In this document: in pieces, positions 24,050 through 33,303 of the stretch
How the letters are laid out: each line of letters starts with the position of its first letter
How positions within the stretch are numbered: the stretch's first letter is position 1
Assembly (NCBI RefSeq): GCF_046845755.1
Contig: NZ_CP177357.1
Location: 2,170,001 to 2,234,000 of the forward strand
Direction of reading: 5' to 3'
DNA: 64,000 nt
Source of the DNA: Rubrivirga sp046845755
GTDB taxonomy: Bacteria; Bacteroidota; Rhodothermia; Rhodothermales; Rubricoccaceae
Notes under the pieces: generated by a model
What the model was told of the DNA's origin: nothing
Database searches by the model: none
Seen by the model: the letters and a program-made list of their open reading frames with translations, nothing else
Position numbers and translations under genes: made by a program

Positions 24050-25224
24050 CCGAAGGCGGCGACGAGCCGGTCGCAGGCGTCGTCGAGGACGGCGTCCTCC
24101 TTGGCGTAGCAGAAGCGGAGCACGCCGTCGCCGTCGGCGGGGTCGCCGAAGAACGAAGGCCCGGGGACGCAGGCGACGCCCGCCGTCTCGATCAGCGTAT
24201 CGGTCGCGGTACGGGCGTCCTCGAACCCCGGCGTGCCGCGTCGGTCGCCAAGGCCGGCGAGCACGTAGTAGGCGCCCTCGGGCGGGTCGGCGTCGAAGCC
24301 GCAGGCGCGGAGCGCGGCCACCATCCGGGCCCGCTTGCGGGTGTAGGCCGCCAGCATCTCGGCGTAGTAGGCGTCCGGCATCGGGAGCGCCGCCGCGAGG
24401 CCGTGCTGGAGCGGCGCTGGCGCGCAGATGTAGACCAAGTCGTTGACGAGCCCCATCTTGGCGGCGACCGGCTCGGGCGCGATCGCGTAGCCCAGCCGCC
24501 AGCCGGTCATGTTGAACGTCTTTGAGAAGCCGGACAGCGTGACGGTCCGCTCGAACGCGCCGGGCAGCGACGCCGGCGAGACGTGCTCGCGCCCGTCGTA
24601 GACCATGTGCTCGTAGATCTCGTCGGTGATCACCCACAGGTCGCGCTCGCGAGCCACGGCATACAGCGCCTCGATCTCGGCGCGCGTCCAGACCTTGCCC
24701 GACGGGTTCGCCGGCGTGCAGACCACGACGGCCTTGGTGCGGTCGGTGATCGCCGCCGCCAGCGCTTGGGGGTCGAACGCCCAGCGCGCGCCGTCGCGCG
24801 CGAGCGGGACCGTCACGGGGCGGACGCCGTGGAGCCGCAGGAGGCCGGCGTGGTAGCCGTAGAAGGGCTCGAACAAGACGACCTCGTCGCCCGCCTCGCA
24901 CAGCGTGAGGACGGCCGAGACGAAGGCGCCGGTCGACCCGTTCGACACGACGACGTGCTCGGGGCCGGCGTCGGCGATGCTGTTGAAGGACAGCGCCTTG
25001 GCGGCGATGGCCTCACGCAGCGGGGCAATGCCGTTGTACGCCGTGTAGATCGACTTCTTGCGGTCGTTCAGCGCCTCGACGGTCGCCTCGACGATCGGCG
25101 CGGGCGTGGCGAGGTCGCAGATGCCCTGGCCGAGGTTGACGCCGCCGACGCGGTTGACGGCAAAGGTGACGGCCCGGATGTCGGACTGGCGGAGGGCGTC
25201 GGTGCGGGCGGCGAGCGGCTTCAT
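24046..25224 (-). CDS. class I/II pyridoxal-phosphate aminotransferase
   Basis: 392 aa; the ATG at 25224 has a -7 element 28 bp upstream. Fold type I features are in order: VNLGQGICDLATPAPI, SNGSTGAFVSAVLTL (phosphate loop), TPANPSGKVWTRAEIE, ITDEIYEHMVYDG, the Schiff-base lysine K235 in SGFSKTFNMTGWRLGY, and RFCYAKED with the carboxylate-binding Arg. It resembles the aspartate/kynurenine-type aminotransferases; the amino donor and acceptor cannot be read from sequence. It is monocistronic. Confidence 0.92.
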   Translation of the reverse strand: MKPLAARTDALRQSDIRAVTFAVNRVGGVNLGQGICDLATPAPIVEATVEALNDRKKSIYTAYNGIAPLREAIAAKALSFNSIADAGPEHVVVSNGSTGAFVSAVLTLCEAGDEVVLFEPFYGYHAGLLRLHGVRPVTVPLARDGARWAFDPQALAAAITDRTKAVVVCTPANPSGKVWTRAEIEALYAVARERDLWVITDEIYEHMVYDGREHVSPASLPGAFERTVTLSGFSKTFNMTGWRLGYAIAPEPVAAKMGLVNDLVYICAPAPLQHGLAAALPMPDAYYAEMLAAYTRKRARMVAALRACGFDADPPEGAYYVLAGLGDRRGTPGFEDARTATDTLIETAGVACVPGPSFFGDPADGDGVLRFCYAKEDAVLDDACDRLVAAFG

Positions 25225-25242
25225 GCGGCGGCGTGGGGGGTG

Positions 25243-25252
25243 GCGGAAAGTA
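25243..25252 (-). promoter_or_regulatory. candidate -7 element for the aminotransferase gene
   Basis: TACTTTCCGC on the minus strand, first T 28 bp before the ATG. Confidence 0.5.
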
Positions 25253-25268
25253 GGAGCGGACCGGGCCG

Positions 25269-25309
25269 CTCTCTCCCCTCTCCAGGGGAGGCGCAGCGGG
25301 GGGCCGCCC
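25269..25309. repeat. REP-like hairpin, copy 1
   Basis: CCCCTCTCCAGGGGAGG can fold (CCCCT-ctcc-AGGGG core) and is followed by a GGGG/CCGCC block. It resembles two other intergenic hairpins at 33801 and 49187. Confidence 0.5.
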
Positions 25310-25339
25310 GGTAGGCTGGGGTTCGCCCTCCCCCGCCCC

Positions 25340-25897
25340 ATGCGTGCACTCCTCCTCGCCCTCGCCCTGTTGCCCGCCGCGGCGCTCGCCCAGCCCGCCG
25401 ACGAGTGGACGATCACGTCGATGCTCACGGACGACTTCCTGCCCGCCGCGCTGGCGCACTCCGAGACGGCCTTCGTCGACCTCCGCGGCGAGGTGTTCGC
25501 CTCGCGCGGCCCCGACACGCTGTGGGTCTCGACGTACCAACCCGCCGGGCCGGACGGCGGCCCGCTGCCCATCCAGGTCAAGGTGGACCACACGCCCGAC
25601 TCGGGGGTCTCGCAGATGCTGATGACGCTGCCGTCGGAAACGGTCGGCTTCGGCAACCAGATGTTCGGGATGGGGCGCGAGGCGCTCGACGCGACATTCG
25701 GCGCCAGCGGGCTGGGCTGGACGCGGCTCGAAAACATCGACCCCGAGGCGGGGCTGGCGCTGACGGAATACCACGAGTGCCCGGGGCCGACGGGCCGGGC
25801 GGCCATCGTGGTGTTGCGGGCCCTCCCCGACAGACCGGGCTTCTCGTTTTTCCAACTCAAGCTGGTTCGCTTTGCCGAGGTGGACTGCGCCAGCTAA
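25340..25897 (+). CDS. secreted hypothetical protein
   Basis: 185 aa from the ATG at 25340, chosen for its signal peptide (MRALLLALALLPAAALAQ). The mature part is soluble and acidic; no known motif was found. A TAGGCTGGGG word lies 27 bp upstream. The next gene begins 4 bp after the stop and has an almost identical signal peptide, suggesting an operon of secreted proteins. Two Cys near the C-terminus (HECPG and VDCAS) could form a disulfide. Confidence 0.7.
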   Translation: MRALLLALALLPAAALAQPADEWTITSMLTDDFLPAALAHSETAFVDLRGEVFASRGPDTLWVSTYQPAGPDGGPLPIQVKVDHTPDSGVSQMLMTLPSETVGFGNQMFGMGREALDATFGASGLGWTRLENIDPEAGLALTEYHECPGPTGRAAIVVLRALPDRPGFSFFQLKLVRFAEVDCAS

Positions 25898-25901
25898 CCC
25901 C

Positions 25902-26843
25902 ATGCGTGCTCTCCTTCTCGCCCTCCTCCTCCTACCCGCCGCCGCACTCGCCCAGTCCGCCGTCCACGACGGCCAGCTGGTGGCCTCCGACGAGCGCCTG
26001 CCCGCCGACGACGACCCGGACTGGACGACGCCCGTCGACCGCTACACCGTCCGCGTCGGGGCCGGGCAGACGCTCGTCGCGGACCTGATGAGCGAGGACG
26101 CGAGCGCGCTGTACCCGCGCTTGCTGCTCGTCTCCCCGTCCGGCGTCACCGTCGAGGAAGACCGCTCGGACGCCTCGCGCCAGGTCGTCGCCCGGGTCGA
26201 CGACGCCGAGGGCGGCACGTGGACGGCGCTCGTGACCTGCCAGGGCGAGTGCGACGGCGGGTACTACTCGCTCGCGCTCACCCTCTTCGACGAGCCCCCC
26301 GCCCCGAGCCTGTTCGAGGCCGCCGCCAGCGGCGACCTCGCGGCCATCACCGCCGCGCTGGCGGAGGACCCGTACGCGACCCAGCTCACCGACGGGATCT
26401 ACCGGACGGCGCTGATGCACGCCGCCGAGCACGGGCACGTCGAGGTGCTGCGCGCCCTGCTCGACGCGGGCGCCGAGGTGAACGCGAAGGCGGTCTCGGC
26501 CAACGACTTCGCCTACGACCAGACCGAGGACACCGCCCTGCACGACGCCGCGCGGGGCGGCCACGCCGAGGCCGTCGCGCTGCTGCTGGCGGCCGGGGCC
26601 GACCCGAGCGCCACCAATTTCGACGGGGCCACGCCGCTGCACCGGGCCGTGTACGCCGCCAGCCCGGCCGTCGTGCGGCTCCTGCTGGCGGCCGGGGCCG
26701 ACCCGTCGGTGGAGGGCGAGTACGAGGGGCTCGCGGCCGACCTCGCCGCCGAGCGCCGCGACCGCGAGAGCGCCGAGTACGACCCCGTCACCGACGACGA
26801 GCGCGCGCGGCTGGCCGAGATCGTCGACCTCCTGACCCGCTGA
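25902..26843 (+). CDS. secreted PPC-like and ankyrin-repeat protein
   Basis: 313 aa from the ATG at 25902 (signal MRALLLALLLLPAAALAQ). Residues 30-125 look like a PPC-type beta domain: D.PVDRYTVRVGAGQTLVADL, LYPRLLLVSPSGVTVEED, GGYYSLAL. Residues 130-290 contain about four ankyrin repeats (TALMHAAEHGHVEVLRALLDAGAEVN, TALHDAARGGHAEAVALLLAAGADP, TPLHRAVYAASPAVVRLLLAAGADP). Ankyrin repeats mediate protein binding; export to the periplasm or surface is unusual but not unique. It sits in a run of secreted-protein genes with 3-4 bp spacing. Confidence 0.85.
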   Translation: MRALLLALLLLPAAALAQSAVHDGQLVASDERLPADDDPDWTTPVDRYTVRVGAGQTLVADLMSEDASALYPRLLLVSPSGVTVEEDRSDASRQVVARVDDAEGGTWTALVTCQGECDGGYYSLALTLFDEPPAPSLFEAAASGDLAAITAALAEDPYATQLTDGIYRTALMHAAEHGHVEVLRALLDAGAEVNAKAVSANDFAYDQTEDTALHDAARGGHAEAVALLLAAGADPSATNFDGATPLHRAVYAASPAVVRLLLAAGADPSVEGEYEGLAADLAAERRDRESAEYDPVTDDERARLAEIVDLLTR

Positions 26844-26846
26844 GCC

Positions 26847-28358
26847 ATGCGCCTGGTCGCCGTCGCCGTCCTGCTCGCGCTCGCGTCGCCGCTGTCGGCC
26901 CAGGCGTGTCGGCCCGACGACGAGGGGACCGGGGGGACCTGCACCCTGAGCGACGGGTCGCAGATCAGCGGGTGGCTCCAGAACGATCGGCCGGTCTGCG
27001 AGGGGTACGGGCAGATCTCGTACCCCAACGGCGACGTGTTCTGGGGCGTGCTGGAGCCGGCGATGCAGGACGTGCCGGGCCGCTGGCGGCCGTGCCTCCC
27101 CAAAGAGGGCACGATGACGTTCGACGACGGGTCCGTGTTCGAGGGGACGTGGAACGGCGGCGACCGGGCCATCTACCACGGCAGCCAGGCGGAGGGCACG
27201 TACACCTGGCCGACCGGCCAGGTCTGCGACGGGACGTTCGACTTTTCGGCGTCGCCGTCGCCGTTCCGCCCGCGCGGGTTCCAGTCGGGCACGTGCCGGC
27301 TGCCGGGCGGGACGGTGTTTACGGGCCGGTTCTACAACCAGGGGGCGCCGTCGGGCTACGGGCGGATGCTGCCGCGCGCCGAGGGCTCGCTCGTCGGGCC
27401 GACGGGCGTCGGGGAGCGCGGCGTGTTCGTGCGCCACACGACGCGCGAGGCGACGCGGCTGGAGGCGCTCGACACCGAGCCGGTCCGGCCGCCCGGCTAC
27501 CGCCCGCCGCCGGTCCCGGCCGACGCGAGCGCCCCGCCCAACGGGCCCGCCTTCGCGCGCTACCAGCGCGCGCTGGGCGAGGCCCGGACGGCGGCCGACC
27601 GCAAGGCGGCCTACCTCGCCTACGCCGACGCCCTCGCCGAGGCGGGCGTCGCGGCCGGGGCGGCCGGGGCCGACCTGCTCCGCCAGCTCCACGCCCTGTT
27701 CCGGTCCGACTTCGAGAGCGGCTTCAAGTCCTACATCTCGACGCCGCCCGCCTACCTCCGGACGGTGATGGAGGGCCTGGAGCAACCCTATCGGCGCTGC
27801 TCGGGCCGGCTCGGGCGGTGGACCACAGACGCGTACATCGCGCGCCAGGAGGGCCGGACGCCGCCGCCCCGGCCCGTCATCGAGTGCGAGGGGACGCCCG
27901 CCGCCAGCGGCCCTCCCCCCACGCCCGAGCCGCCGCCGCCCGCACCCGGCTGCACCGCGCTCGCGCTCGACCTCGACGCCGGGACGCTCAACGGGATCGC
28001 GCCGACCGCCGACCGCGACGCCCTGGAGGCCCAGTTCCCGTGTGCGACGGGCGAGACGGCCGACGGCGGGCCCTACAACTTCGGCGGCGGCGTGTTCTTC
28101 CTCGACCACGGCTTCCTGTTCTACACCCACCGCGACTACATCGAGGTCCGGCGCGGGTTCGCCGGGACGACGCAGCCCGACCTGCTCGGCCGCCGGCTGG
28201 CGGCGGCGGGCCTCCCGCCCCCGACGCGGACGGCCCAGGGCGCCCGGCTCTACGCCAAGCGCTACGGGTGCTTGCGCGTCGAGACCGACGCGGCAGGCGT
28301 GATCGAGGCGCTCGGCGTCCACGCCTCGTCGTGCGGCGCGGTGATCATCCCTCGCTGA
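26847..28358 (+). CDS. secreted MORN-repeat protein
   Basis: 503 aa; signal peptide MRLVAVAVLLALASPLSAQ. Residues 25-190 carry MORN-like motifs (GYGQISYPNGDVFWG, GTMTFDDGSVFEGTW, GTYTWPTGQVCDGTF, YGRMLP). A helical middle (about 235-275) and a Pro-rich linker (PPPTPEPPPPAP) precede a C-terminal domain with LYAKRYGCLRVETDAAGVIEALGVHASSCG, which looks like a small beta domain found in other secreted proteins. Six or more cysteines fit periplasmic disulfides. Function unknown; it begins 3 bp after the ankyrin gene. Confidence 0.8.
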   Translation: MRLVAVAVLLALASPLSAQACRPDDEGTGGTCTLSDGSQISGWLQNDRPVCEGYGQISYPNGDVFWGVLEPAMQDVPGRWRPCLPKEGTMTFDDGSVFEGTWNGGDRAIYHGSQAEGTYTWPTGQVCDGTFDFSASPSPFRPRGFQSGTCRLPGGTVFTGRFYNQGAPSGYGRMLPRAEGSLVGPTGVGERGVFVRHTTREATRLEALDTEPVRPPGYRPPPVPADASAPPNGPAFARYQRALGEARTAADRKAAYLAYADALAEAGVAAGAAGADLLRQLHALFRSDFESGFKSYISTPPAYLRTVMEGLEQPYRRCSGRLGRWTTDAYIARQEGRTPPPRPVIECEGTPAASGPPPTPEPPPPAPGCTALALDLDAGTLNGIAPTADRDALEAQFPCATGETADGGPYNFGGGVFFLDHGFLFYTHRDYIEVRRGFAGTTQPDLLGRRLAAAGLPPPTRTAQGARLYAKRYGCLRVETDAAGVIEALGVHASSCGAVIIPR

Positions 28359-28475
28359 CGCCCCCCGATCGAGGCGGGCTGGGGGAACGGGACGGCCCGG
28401 ATGGGGTCGCCTGTTGGTCCCCAGAGACTTTCCGACCGGCTCGCGCGTCTCTAGGGCCCCATTCCCCCGTCTCGA

Positions 28476-29903
28476 ATGCGCGCGCTCACCCTGGCTCTCG
28501 CCGCCCTTCTCGCCGTCCCCGCCCTCGCCCAGGACACGGTCGTCTCCCTGCCCGAATCGCGCGAGGCCGTCTCGCTGACCGTCTACAACGGCGGGTTCGC
28601 GATCGTCCGCGAGGTGCGCCCCCTCGTGCTCCGGCGCGGGGTCCAGGCCGTCCGGTTCGAAGGCGTGCCCCAGCAGATCGACCCGACCAGCCTGTCGCTC
28701 GTCTCGCTGACCCAGCCCGGCGGGCTGTCCGTCCTGGAGCAGAACTACCAGTACAACCTGATCGGCACCAACTCCGTGCTCGACGCCGCCGTCGGGCAGC
28801 GCGTCCGAATCATCCGCCAGCTCGGCGACCGGACGGCGGTCGACACGGGCGTGCTGCTGAGCCAGCCGGGCCAGGGCCGCATCATCCGGCTCGACGACGG
28901 CCGCGTGCTCGTCAACCCCGAGGGGACGATCGAGCTGCTGGGCCTGCCCGAGGGCCTGCTCTCGCGCCCGTCGCTGTTGTGGCGGCTGGCGTCGGAGCAG
29001 GCGGGCACGCAGCGCGTCGAGGCGCGGTATATGACCGAGGGGATCTCGTGGAAGGCCGACTACGTGGCCGTCGTCAACGAGGCCGAGACCGACGTGGACG
29101 TGACGGGCTGGGTGACGCTCGCCAACCACTCGGGCGCGAGCTACCCCGACGCCAGCTTGCAGCTGATCGCGGGCGAGGTGCGGCGCGTGCAGCCCAACCC
29201 GCCCCCGCCGGTGATGGCGCGCGGCTACGCGGCCGACGTGGCGATGGAGGCGGCGGCGCCCCAGCAGGAGGCCTTTTTCGAGTACCACCTCTACACCTTC
29301 CCGACGCCGACGACGATCGCCGAGCGCGAGACCAAGCAGCTCGAATTGCTCTCCGCGAGCGACGTGGGCGTCGAGCGGCGCCTGATCTTCGACGGGACCG
29401 GCAGCTACTTCCCGTTCTACCGCCAGCGCCCACCGGGCGCCGTCGGCGACGAGCAGGCGGCGGCGGTCGTGCTGGAGGTCGAGAACGCGGAGGCCAACAA
29501 CATGGGGATGCCGCTGCCCGCGGGCAAGGTCCGCGTGTACAAGGCCGACCGCCGGGGCAACCTGCAGTTCCTGGGCGAGGACGCCATCGGCCACACGCCG
29601 CGCGACGAGACCGTCCGCCTCTACATCGGCGACGCCTTCGACGTGGTCGGCACGCGGCGCGAGATGGCGAACCGGCGCATCAACGACCGGACGTACGAGG
29701 TCACCATCGAGGTCGAGGTCCGCAACCGCAAGGAGGTCCCGGCGACCGTCGACGTGATCGAGCGCGTGTTCTGGGGCGAGTGGACGATCCGCGAGTCGAC
29801 GCACGAGCACGAGCGGCTGGACGCGCGCACGGCCCTGTTCCCAGTGACGCTGGGCGAGGGCGAGACCGAGACCGTCCGCTACACGGCGCGGATTCGGAAC
29901 TAG
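28476..29903 (+). CDS. DUF4139 domain secreted protein
   Basis: 475 aa; signal peptide MRALTLALAALLAVPALAQ. The sequence fits DUF4139/DUF4140 proteins: an N-terminal LTVYNGGFAIVREVRPL and LNQY-like VLEQNYQYNLI, then WRLASEQAG...YMTEGISWKADYVAVVNE, VDVTGWVTLANHSGASYPDA and a C-terminal EVRNRKEVPATVDVIERV...DARTALFPVTLGEGET. The family is widespread in Bacteroidota as exported proteins of unknown function. A 117-bp gap separates it from the MORN gene, so it may have its own promoter (TAGGGCCCC word 24 bp upstream). Confidence 0.85.
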   Translation: MRALTLALAALLAVPALAQDTVVSLPESREAVSLTVYNGGFAIVREVRPLVLRRGVQAVRFEGVPQQIDPTSLSLVSLTQPGGLSVLEQNYQYNLIGTNSVLDAAVGQRVRIIRQLGDRTAVDTGVLLSQPGQGRIIRLDDGRVLVNPEGTIELLGLPEGLLSRPSLLWRLASEQAGTQRVEARYMTEGISWKADYVAVVNEAETDVDVTGWVTLANHSGASYPDASLQLIAGEVRRVQPNPPPPVMARGYAADVAMEAAAPQQEAFFEYHLYTFPTPTTIAERETKQLELLSASDVGVERRLIFDGTGSYFPFYRQRPPGAVGDEQAAAVVLEVENAEANNMGMPLPAGKVRVYKADRRGNLQFLGEDAIGHTPRDETVRLYIGDAFDVVGTRREMANRRINDRTYEVTIEVEVRNRKEVPATVDVIERVFWGEWTIRESTHEHERLDARTALFPVTLGEGETETVRYTARIRN

Positions 29904-29938
29904 CGAGCGCGGGGCAAGAGGGACGGGGCCAGGGGGTT

Positions 29939-29948
29939 TAACCTTCCA
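29939..29948 (+). promoter_or_regulatory. candidate -7 element for the NamZ-like gene
   Basis: TAACCTTCCA, first T 29 bp before the ATG at 29968. Confidence 0.45.
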
Positions 29949-29967
29949 CGCCCCGCCCTCTCTGCCG

Positions 29968-31263
29968 ATGACGCCCGCTCCCCTCCTCGCCCTGCTCGCG
30001 CTCGCGGCCTGCCTCGCCGCTCCCGTCGACGAGCCCCGCGCCTCGGCGCCGACCCTCCGCGCACCCGACGCCGCCGTCGTCACGGGCGCCCAGCGGTTGG
30101 TGGCCGAGCGGTTCGCGCCACTGGACGGGATGCGGGTCGGGCTGGTGACGAACCACACGGCGCGCGTGGACACGGCCGACGGCGGGCCGGCGCACCTCAT
30201 CGACCGGCTCCACGCCGCGCCGAACGTGCTCGTCGGCGCGCTCTTCGGGCCCGAGCACGGGATCCGGGGCGACGCCGAGGCGGGCGCGGGCGTCTCGGGC
30301 GGGCGCGACGGCACGACGGGCGCGCCGGTCTACAGCTTGTACGGCTCGTCGAAAAAGCCGACCCAGCGCCAGCTCCGCGGCCTCGACGCGCTCGTGTTCG
30401 ACATGCAGGACGTCGGCGCGCGGTTCTACACCTACATCTCGACGATGGGCTACGCCATGCAGGCGGCCGCCGAGGCCGGCATCCCGTTCGTCGTGCTCGA
30501 CCGCCCCAACCCCATCGGCGACCGGGCCGAGGGGTTCGTGCTGGAGCCGCGCCAGCAGTCGTTCGTCGGGCTGTACCCGATCCCCGTCACGCACGGGCTG
30601 ACGGTCGGCGAGCTGGCCCGGATGATCGTCGGCGAGGGCTGGCTGTCCGGGCTCGACGGCCTCGACCTCCGCGTGGTCGAGATGACGGGCTACGCGCGCG
30701 GCATGGCGTGGGAGGAGACGGGGCTGGCGTGGGTGCCGCCGTCGCCGAACGTGCCGGACGTGGAGACGGCGCGCGTGTACCCGGGCACGGCGCTCTTCGA
30801 GGGCACGACCGCCAGCGAGGGCCGCGGCACGCGCGTCCCGTTCACGCACGTCGGCTCGCCGTGGGCGGACCCCGAGGCGCTCGCGGCCGAGCTCAACGGC
30901 GCCGATCTGGCGGGCGTCCGGTTCGAGCCCGCGACGTTCGTGCCGGTCGACCTGCCCGGGCAGGCGACGAACCCGAAGTGGGAGGGCGAGACCGTGCGCG
31001 GCGTCCGCTTGGTGGTGACGGATCCGGCCGCGTTCCGGCCCGTCGCGACGGGCGTGCACGTCGTGGACGCCGTCTACCGGCAGGCTCCGCGCGGCGCGCA
31101 CGGCGCGTTCCTCAAGGCCGACTGGCTGGCGAAGCTGGCGGGCACGACGCGCCTGCGCCGGATGTGGCTCGACGGGCGCGGGGCGGCCGAGATCGTGGCG
31201 GCGTGGGCCGACGAGGCGGCGGCGTTCTCGGCGCGGTCGGAGGTGTACCGGATCTACGAGTAG
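29968..31263 (+). CDS. DUF1343 / NamZ-like exo-beta-N-acetylmuramidase lipoprotein
   Basis: 431 aa with a lipoprotein signal (MTPAPLLALLALAAC, C15). It shows the DUF1343 hallmarks: GLVTNHTARVD, LFGPEHGIRGDAEAG, VYSLYGSSKKPT, LVFDMQDVGARFYTYISTMGYAM, VLDRPNPIGD and YPGTALFEGTTASEGRGTRVPF. The founding characterised member, B. subtilis NamZ (YbbC), removes terminal MurNAc from peptidoglycan fragments. A role in cell-wall recycling in the periplasm is therefore likely, and fits the nearby transglycosylase, DacB and MurB genes. Expressed from its own promoter. Confidence 0.9.
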   Translation: MTPAPLLALLALAACLAAPVDEPRASAPTLRAPDAAVVTGAQRLVAERFAPLDGMRVGLVTNHTARVDTADGGPAHLIDRLHAAPNVLVGALFGPEHGIRGDAEAGAGVSGGRDGTTGAPVYSLYGSSKKPTQRQLRGLDALVFDMQDVGARFYTYISTMGYAMQAAAEAGIPFVVLDRPNPIGDRAEGFVLEPRQQSFVGLYPIPVTHGLTVGELARMIVGEGWLSGLDGLDLRVVEMTGYARGMAWEETGLAWVPPSPNVPDVETARVYPGTALFEGTTASEGRGTRVPFTHVGSPWADPEALAAELNGADLAGVRFEPATFVPVDLPGQATNPKWEGETVRGVRLVVTDPAAFRPVATGVHVVDAVYRQAPRGAHGAFLKADWLAKLAGTTRLRRMWLDGRGAAEIVAAWADEAAAFSARSEVYRIYE

Positions 31264-31491
31264 AGCTGGCGCCAACGGGGCGGCGATCACTTCCCCAGCC
31301 GGGAGCAGGGCGCTATGAAAGCTGCCACGCGCGGCTGCCCAAGGGCCGACACCCAGCAGAACAGACGGCCGCCACACGAAGGTCTCAGAGCACACCGACG
31401 AAACAAGGCGAACGTGGCGCTAGCGGTCGGACGACCCTCGAACGCTGACGCCCGTCGTCGGCGTGCAGCGGCGCGGTAGGGAATTCGCGGC

Positions 31492-32511
31492 TCACTCTCC
31501 CGCGAGCCGCCGCGCCTCGTCGAGGGCGTCGGGGACCGCGACGACGACATCCGGCATCACGCCCACCTGGTCGAGCCGTGTCCCGTCCGCCGTGTAATAA
31601 TCGGCGATGGGGTGCTGGAGGACCCACCCGCCGGGGAGCTCCGTCGTCGTCGCCGAGACCATGGCCCCGGCGGTGCGCTGGCCGACGACCGTCGCACGTC
31701 CTGTCGACTGCAGGAGGTACACGAGCGGCTCCGACGCGCTGGCCGTCCGGGGACCCGTCAGCACGTAGACCGGACCGCCGTAGTGCGGCTGCATCGGTGG
31801 CACGAACCCGACGAGAGCTCCGTGCTGGTCGAGCGCGCCGAAAAAGGCGTCCATGTCCGGGCCCGTCAGGAGCGGGAGCGCCGACCACTCGGACGGCGGG
31901 GGCACAGCGTCGTGCGTGTCCCACCACGTGCGAGAGAGGAAGAGACCGGCGGGGGCGGGCGAGTCGATAAGGTGGCTGGCGAGGAGCATTGACGACACGT
32001 CGCCCCCCTGGTTCTGGCGGAGGTCAATGACGAGCGCGCGCGGGTTCTCAGCGGCGACTCGCCCGAACGCCTCCGCGACGGGCTGAATCGTCCGCTCGAC
32101 GCTGAACCTGCCGTTCACCGTGAGGACGGCGACGCCGTCGTCACCGAAGGCCAATGAGACCGGCGGCGTCGTGTCCACGGAGCCGGAGCCCTCGACGGAT
32201 CGGGGGCGGTAGAGATCGAGGTGCGAGACGCCGAGCGCGTCGGCCGAGCGCCGGAATCCGGCCTGGACCTCGTCGTCCGTGCGGGCCACGGAGAGCGCCT
32301 GATCGACGTCGTTCCAGAACCGCTCCCACCGGGCCTCCGACAACTCGTGCGGCGCGTAGTACGAGGACTCGACAGCGGAGCGGACCGCTGGGGCCAGCGC
32401 GACGTACTCCGGCACTGGTGTCTCCGCTTCAGGCCCCGAAGTTTCAGAGGGCCGAGACGACGCGCAGCCGGAGGCGATTGCGAGGAGAAGCGAGAGCCAG
32501 ATGGAGCGCAT
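31492..32511 (-). CDS. S41-family peptidase-like lipoprotein
   Basis: 339 aa from the ATG at 32511, chosen for the lipoprotein signal (MRSIWLSLLLAIASGC). The C-terminal S41 fold shows RALVIDLRQNQGGDVSSMLLASHLI and GGPVYVLTGPRTASASEPLVYLLQ with the nucleophile-type Ser, then VVGQRTAGAM and GVMPDVVV. No PDZ domain is obvious between the N-terminal helices and the catalytic part, as in some C-terminal-processing-peptidase relatives. Expected as an envelope serine protease. A -7-like element lies 51 bp upstream. Confidence 0.82.
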   Translation of the reverse strand: MRSIWLSLLLAIASGCASSRPSETSGPEAETPVPEYVALAPAVRSAVESSYYAPHELSEARWERFWNDVDQALSVARTDDEVQAGFRRSADALGVSHLDLYRPRSVEGSGSVDTTPPVSLAFGDDGVAVLTVNGRFSVERTIQPVAEAFGRVAAENPRALVIDLRQNQGGDVSSMLLASHLIDSPAPAGLFLSRTWWDTHDAVPPPSEWSALPLLTGPDMDAFFGALDQHGALVGFVPPMQPHYGGPVYVLTGPRTASASEPLVYLLQSTGRATVVGQRTAGAMVSATTTELPGGWVLQHPIADYYTADGTRLDQVGVMPDVVVAVPDALDEARRLAGE

Positions 32512-32552
32512 TGGGTCGTGGGGAACGGACAGAGCGGAGTCGCCGCCAGCGG

Positions 32553-32562
32553 AGCGAAAGTA
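32553..32562 (-). promoter_or_regulatory. candidate -7 element for the S41 peptidase gene
   Basis: TACTTTCGCT on the minus strand, first T 51 bp before the ATG at 32511. Confidence 0.4.
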
Positions 32563-32739
32563 ACGGGGCAGAAGGGTAGCGCCGCCTAGCTGCTGTTGTT
32601 TCGGCAGACGAACAGAATCGCACGATACAGTACCTGCTGGCGGCGGGAGGGATGGTCTCCTTCCGGTGGCCCTACGCACCCCGGTCAGGAGTGGCCGCAC
32701 TTCTCGCTGATGGCCGATGCCTGAGCGCTGAGGTGTGTG

Positions 32740-33303
32740 CTACCCCGCGAGGTCGACGGCGACCAGGCGGTACGCCCCGTCCACCACGTCGAAGCGCAAG
32801 AAGGCGGCGGACTCGGTGTCGGCCTCGTCCACGGGCACGACGGTCCCCTCCACGTCGAACCCGACGATCACCGACACCGTGCGCGCGGTCCCCTCTCGCG
32901 CGAAGTCGCGGGCCGTGAGCGCCAGCACGCCGGCGCGGAACGGGGGCGCGAGTGCGGCCGCCAGCAATTCGCGGTCGACGCCGTCGGTCGCCAGCGCAGC
33001 GGCCGTGCCCGCTTGGACGGCGGCGCGGAAGCGGGGGAAGAAGGCCCGGAAGTCGGGGCGGGCGGCTTGCGCGAGCGAGTCGGCGCGCAGGCTGTCGCGG
33101 CGGAGCGAGTCGGCGCGCAGGGAGTCCGGGCGCAAGCGGGGGTCGACGAACAGGCCGGAGTCGGCGTACGTCGTGTCGAGCGCGGGGGGCCGGAGGTCGG
33201 CGCGGGTGCCCACATCCGGGGCCTCGGTCACGGCGATCCCCTTGGGCTCGTCGCCCCCGCAGGCGGCGAGCGCGAGCGCCAGCGCCAAGACGGGGCCGCG
33301 CAC
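32740..33303 (-). CDS. hypothetical lipoprotein with DSLR repeats
   Basis: 187 aa from a GTG at 33303 that shares one base with the upstream stop (TAGTG). The N-terminus is a lipoprotein signal (VRGPVLALALALAAC). Residues around 50-75 contain four tandem pentads (PDSLRA, DSLRR, DSLRA, DSLAQ), probably a charged helical spacer. The C-terminal half (REGTARTVSVIVGFDVEGTVVPVDEADTES) resembles a small beta domain. Coupling with the DUF3098 gene suggests an inner-membrane/periplasm pair. Family not recognised. Confidence 0.65.
   Translation of the reverse strand: MRGPVLALALALAACGGDEPKGIAVTEAPDVGTRADLRPPALDTTYADSGLFVDPRLRPDSLRADSLRRDSLRADSLAQAARPDFRAFFPRFRAAVQAGTAAALATDGVDRELLAAALAPPFRAGVLALTARDFAREGTARTVSVIVGFDVEGTVVPVDEADTESAAFLRFDVVDGAYRLVAVDLAG

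Noticed and set aside
25932..30314. A 1460-codon minus-strand frame across the ankyrin, MORN and DUF4139 genes
   Set aside because: It crosses several real genes with signal peptides and recognised domains, and has no protein motif.
31264..31491. Small gene or RNA in the 228-bp spacer after the NamZ-like gene
   Set aside because: No start with plausible context, no conserved motif, and no tRNA-like T-loop were found.
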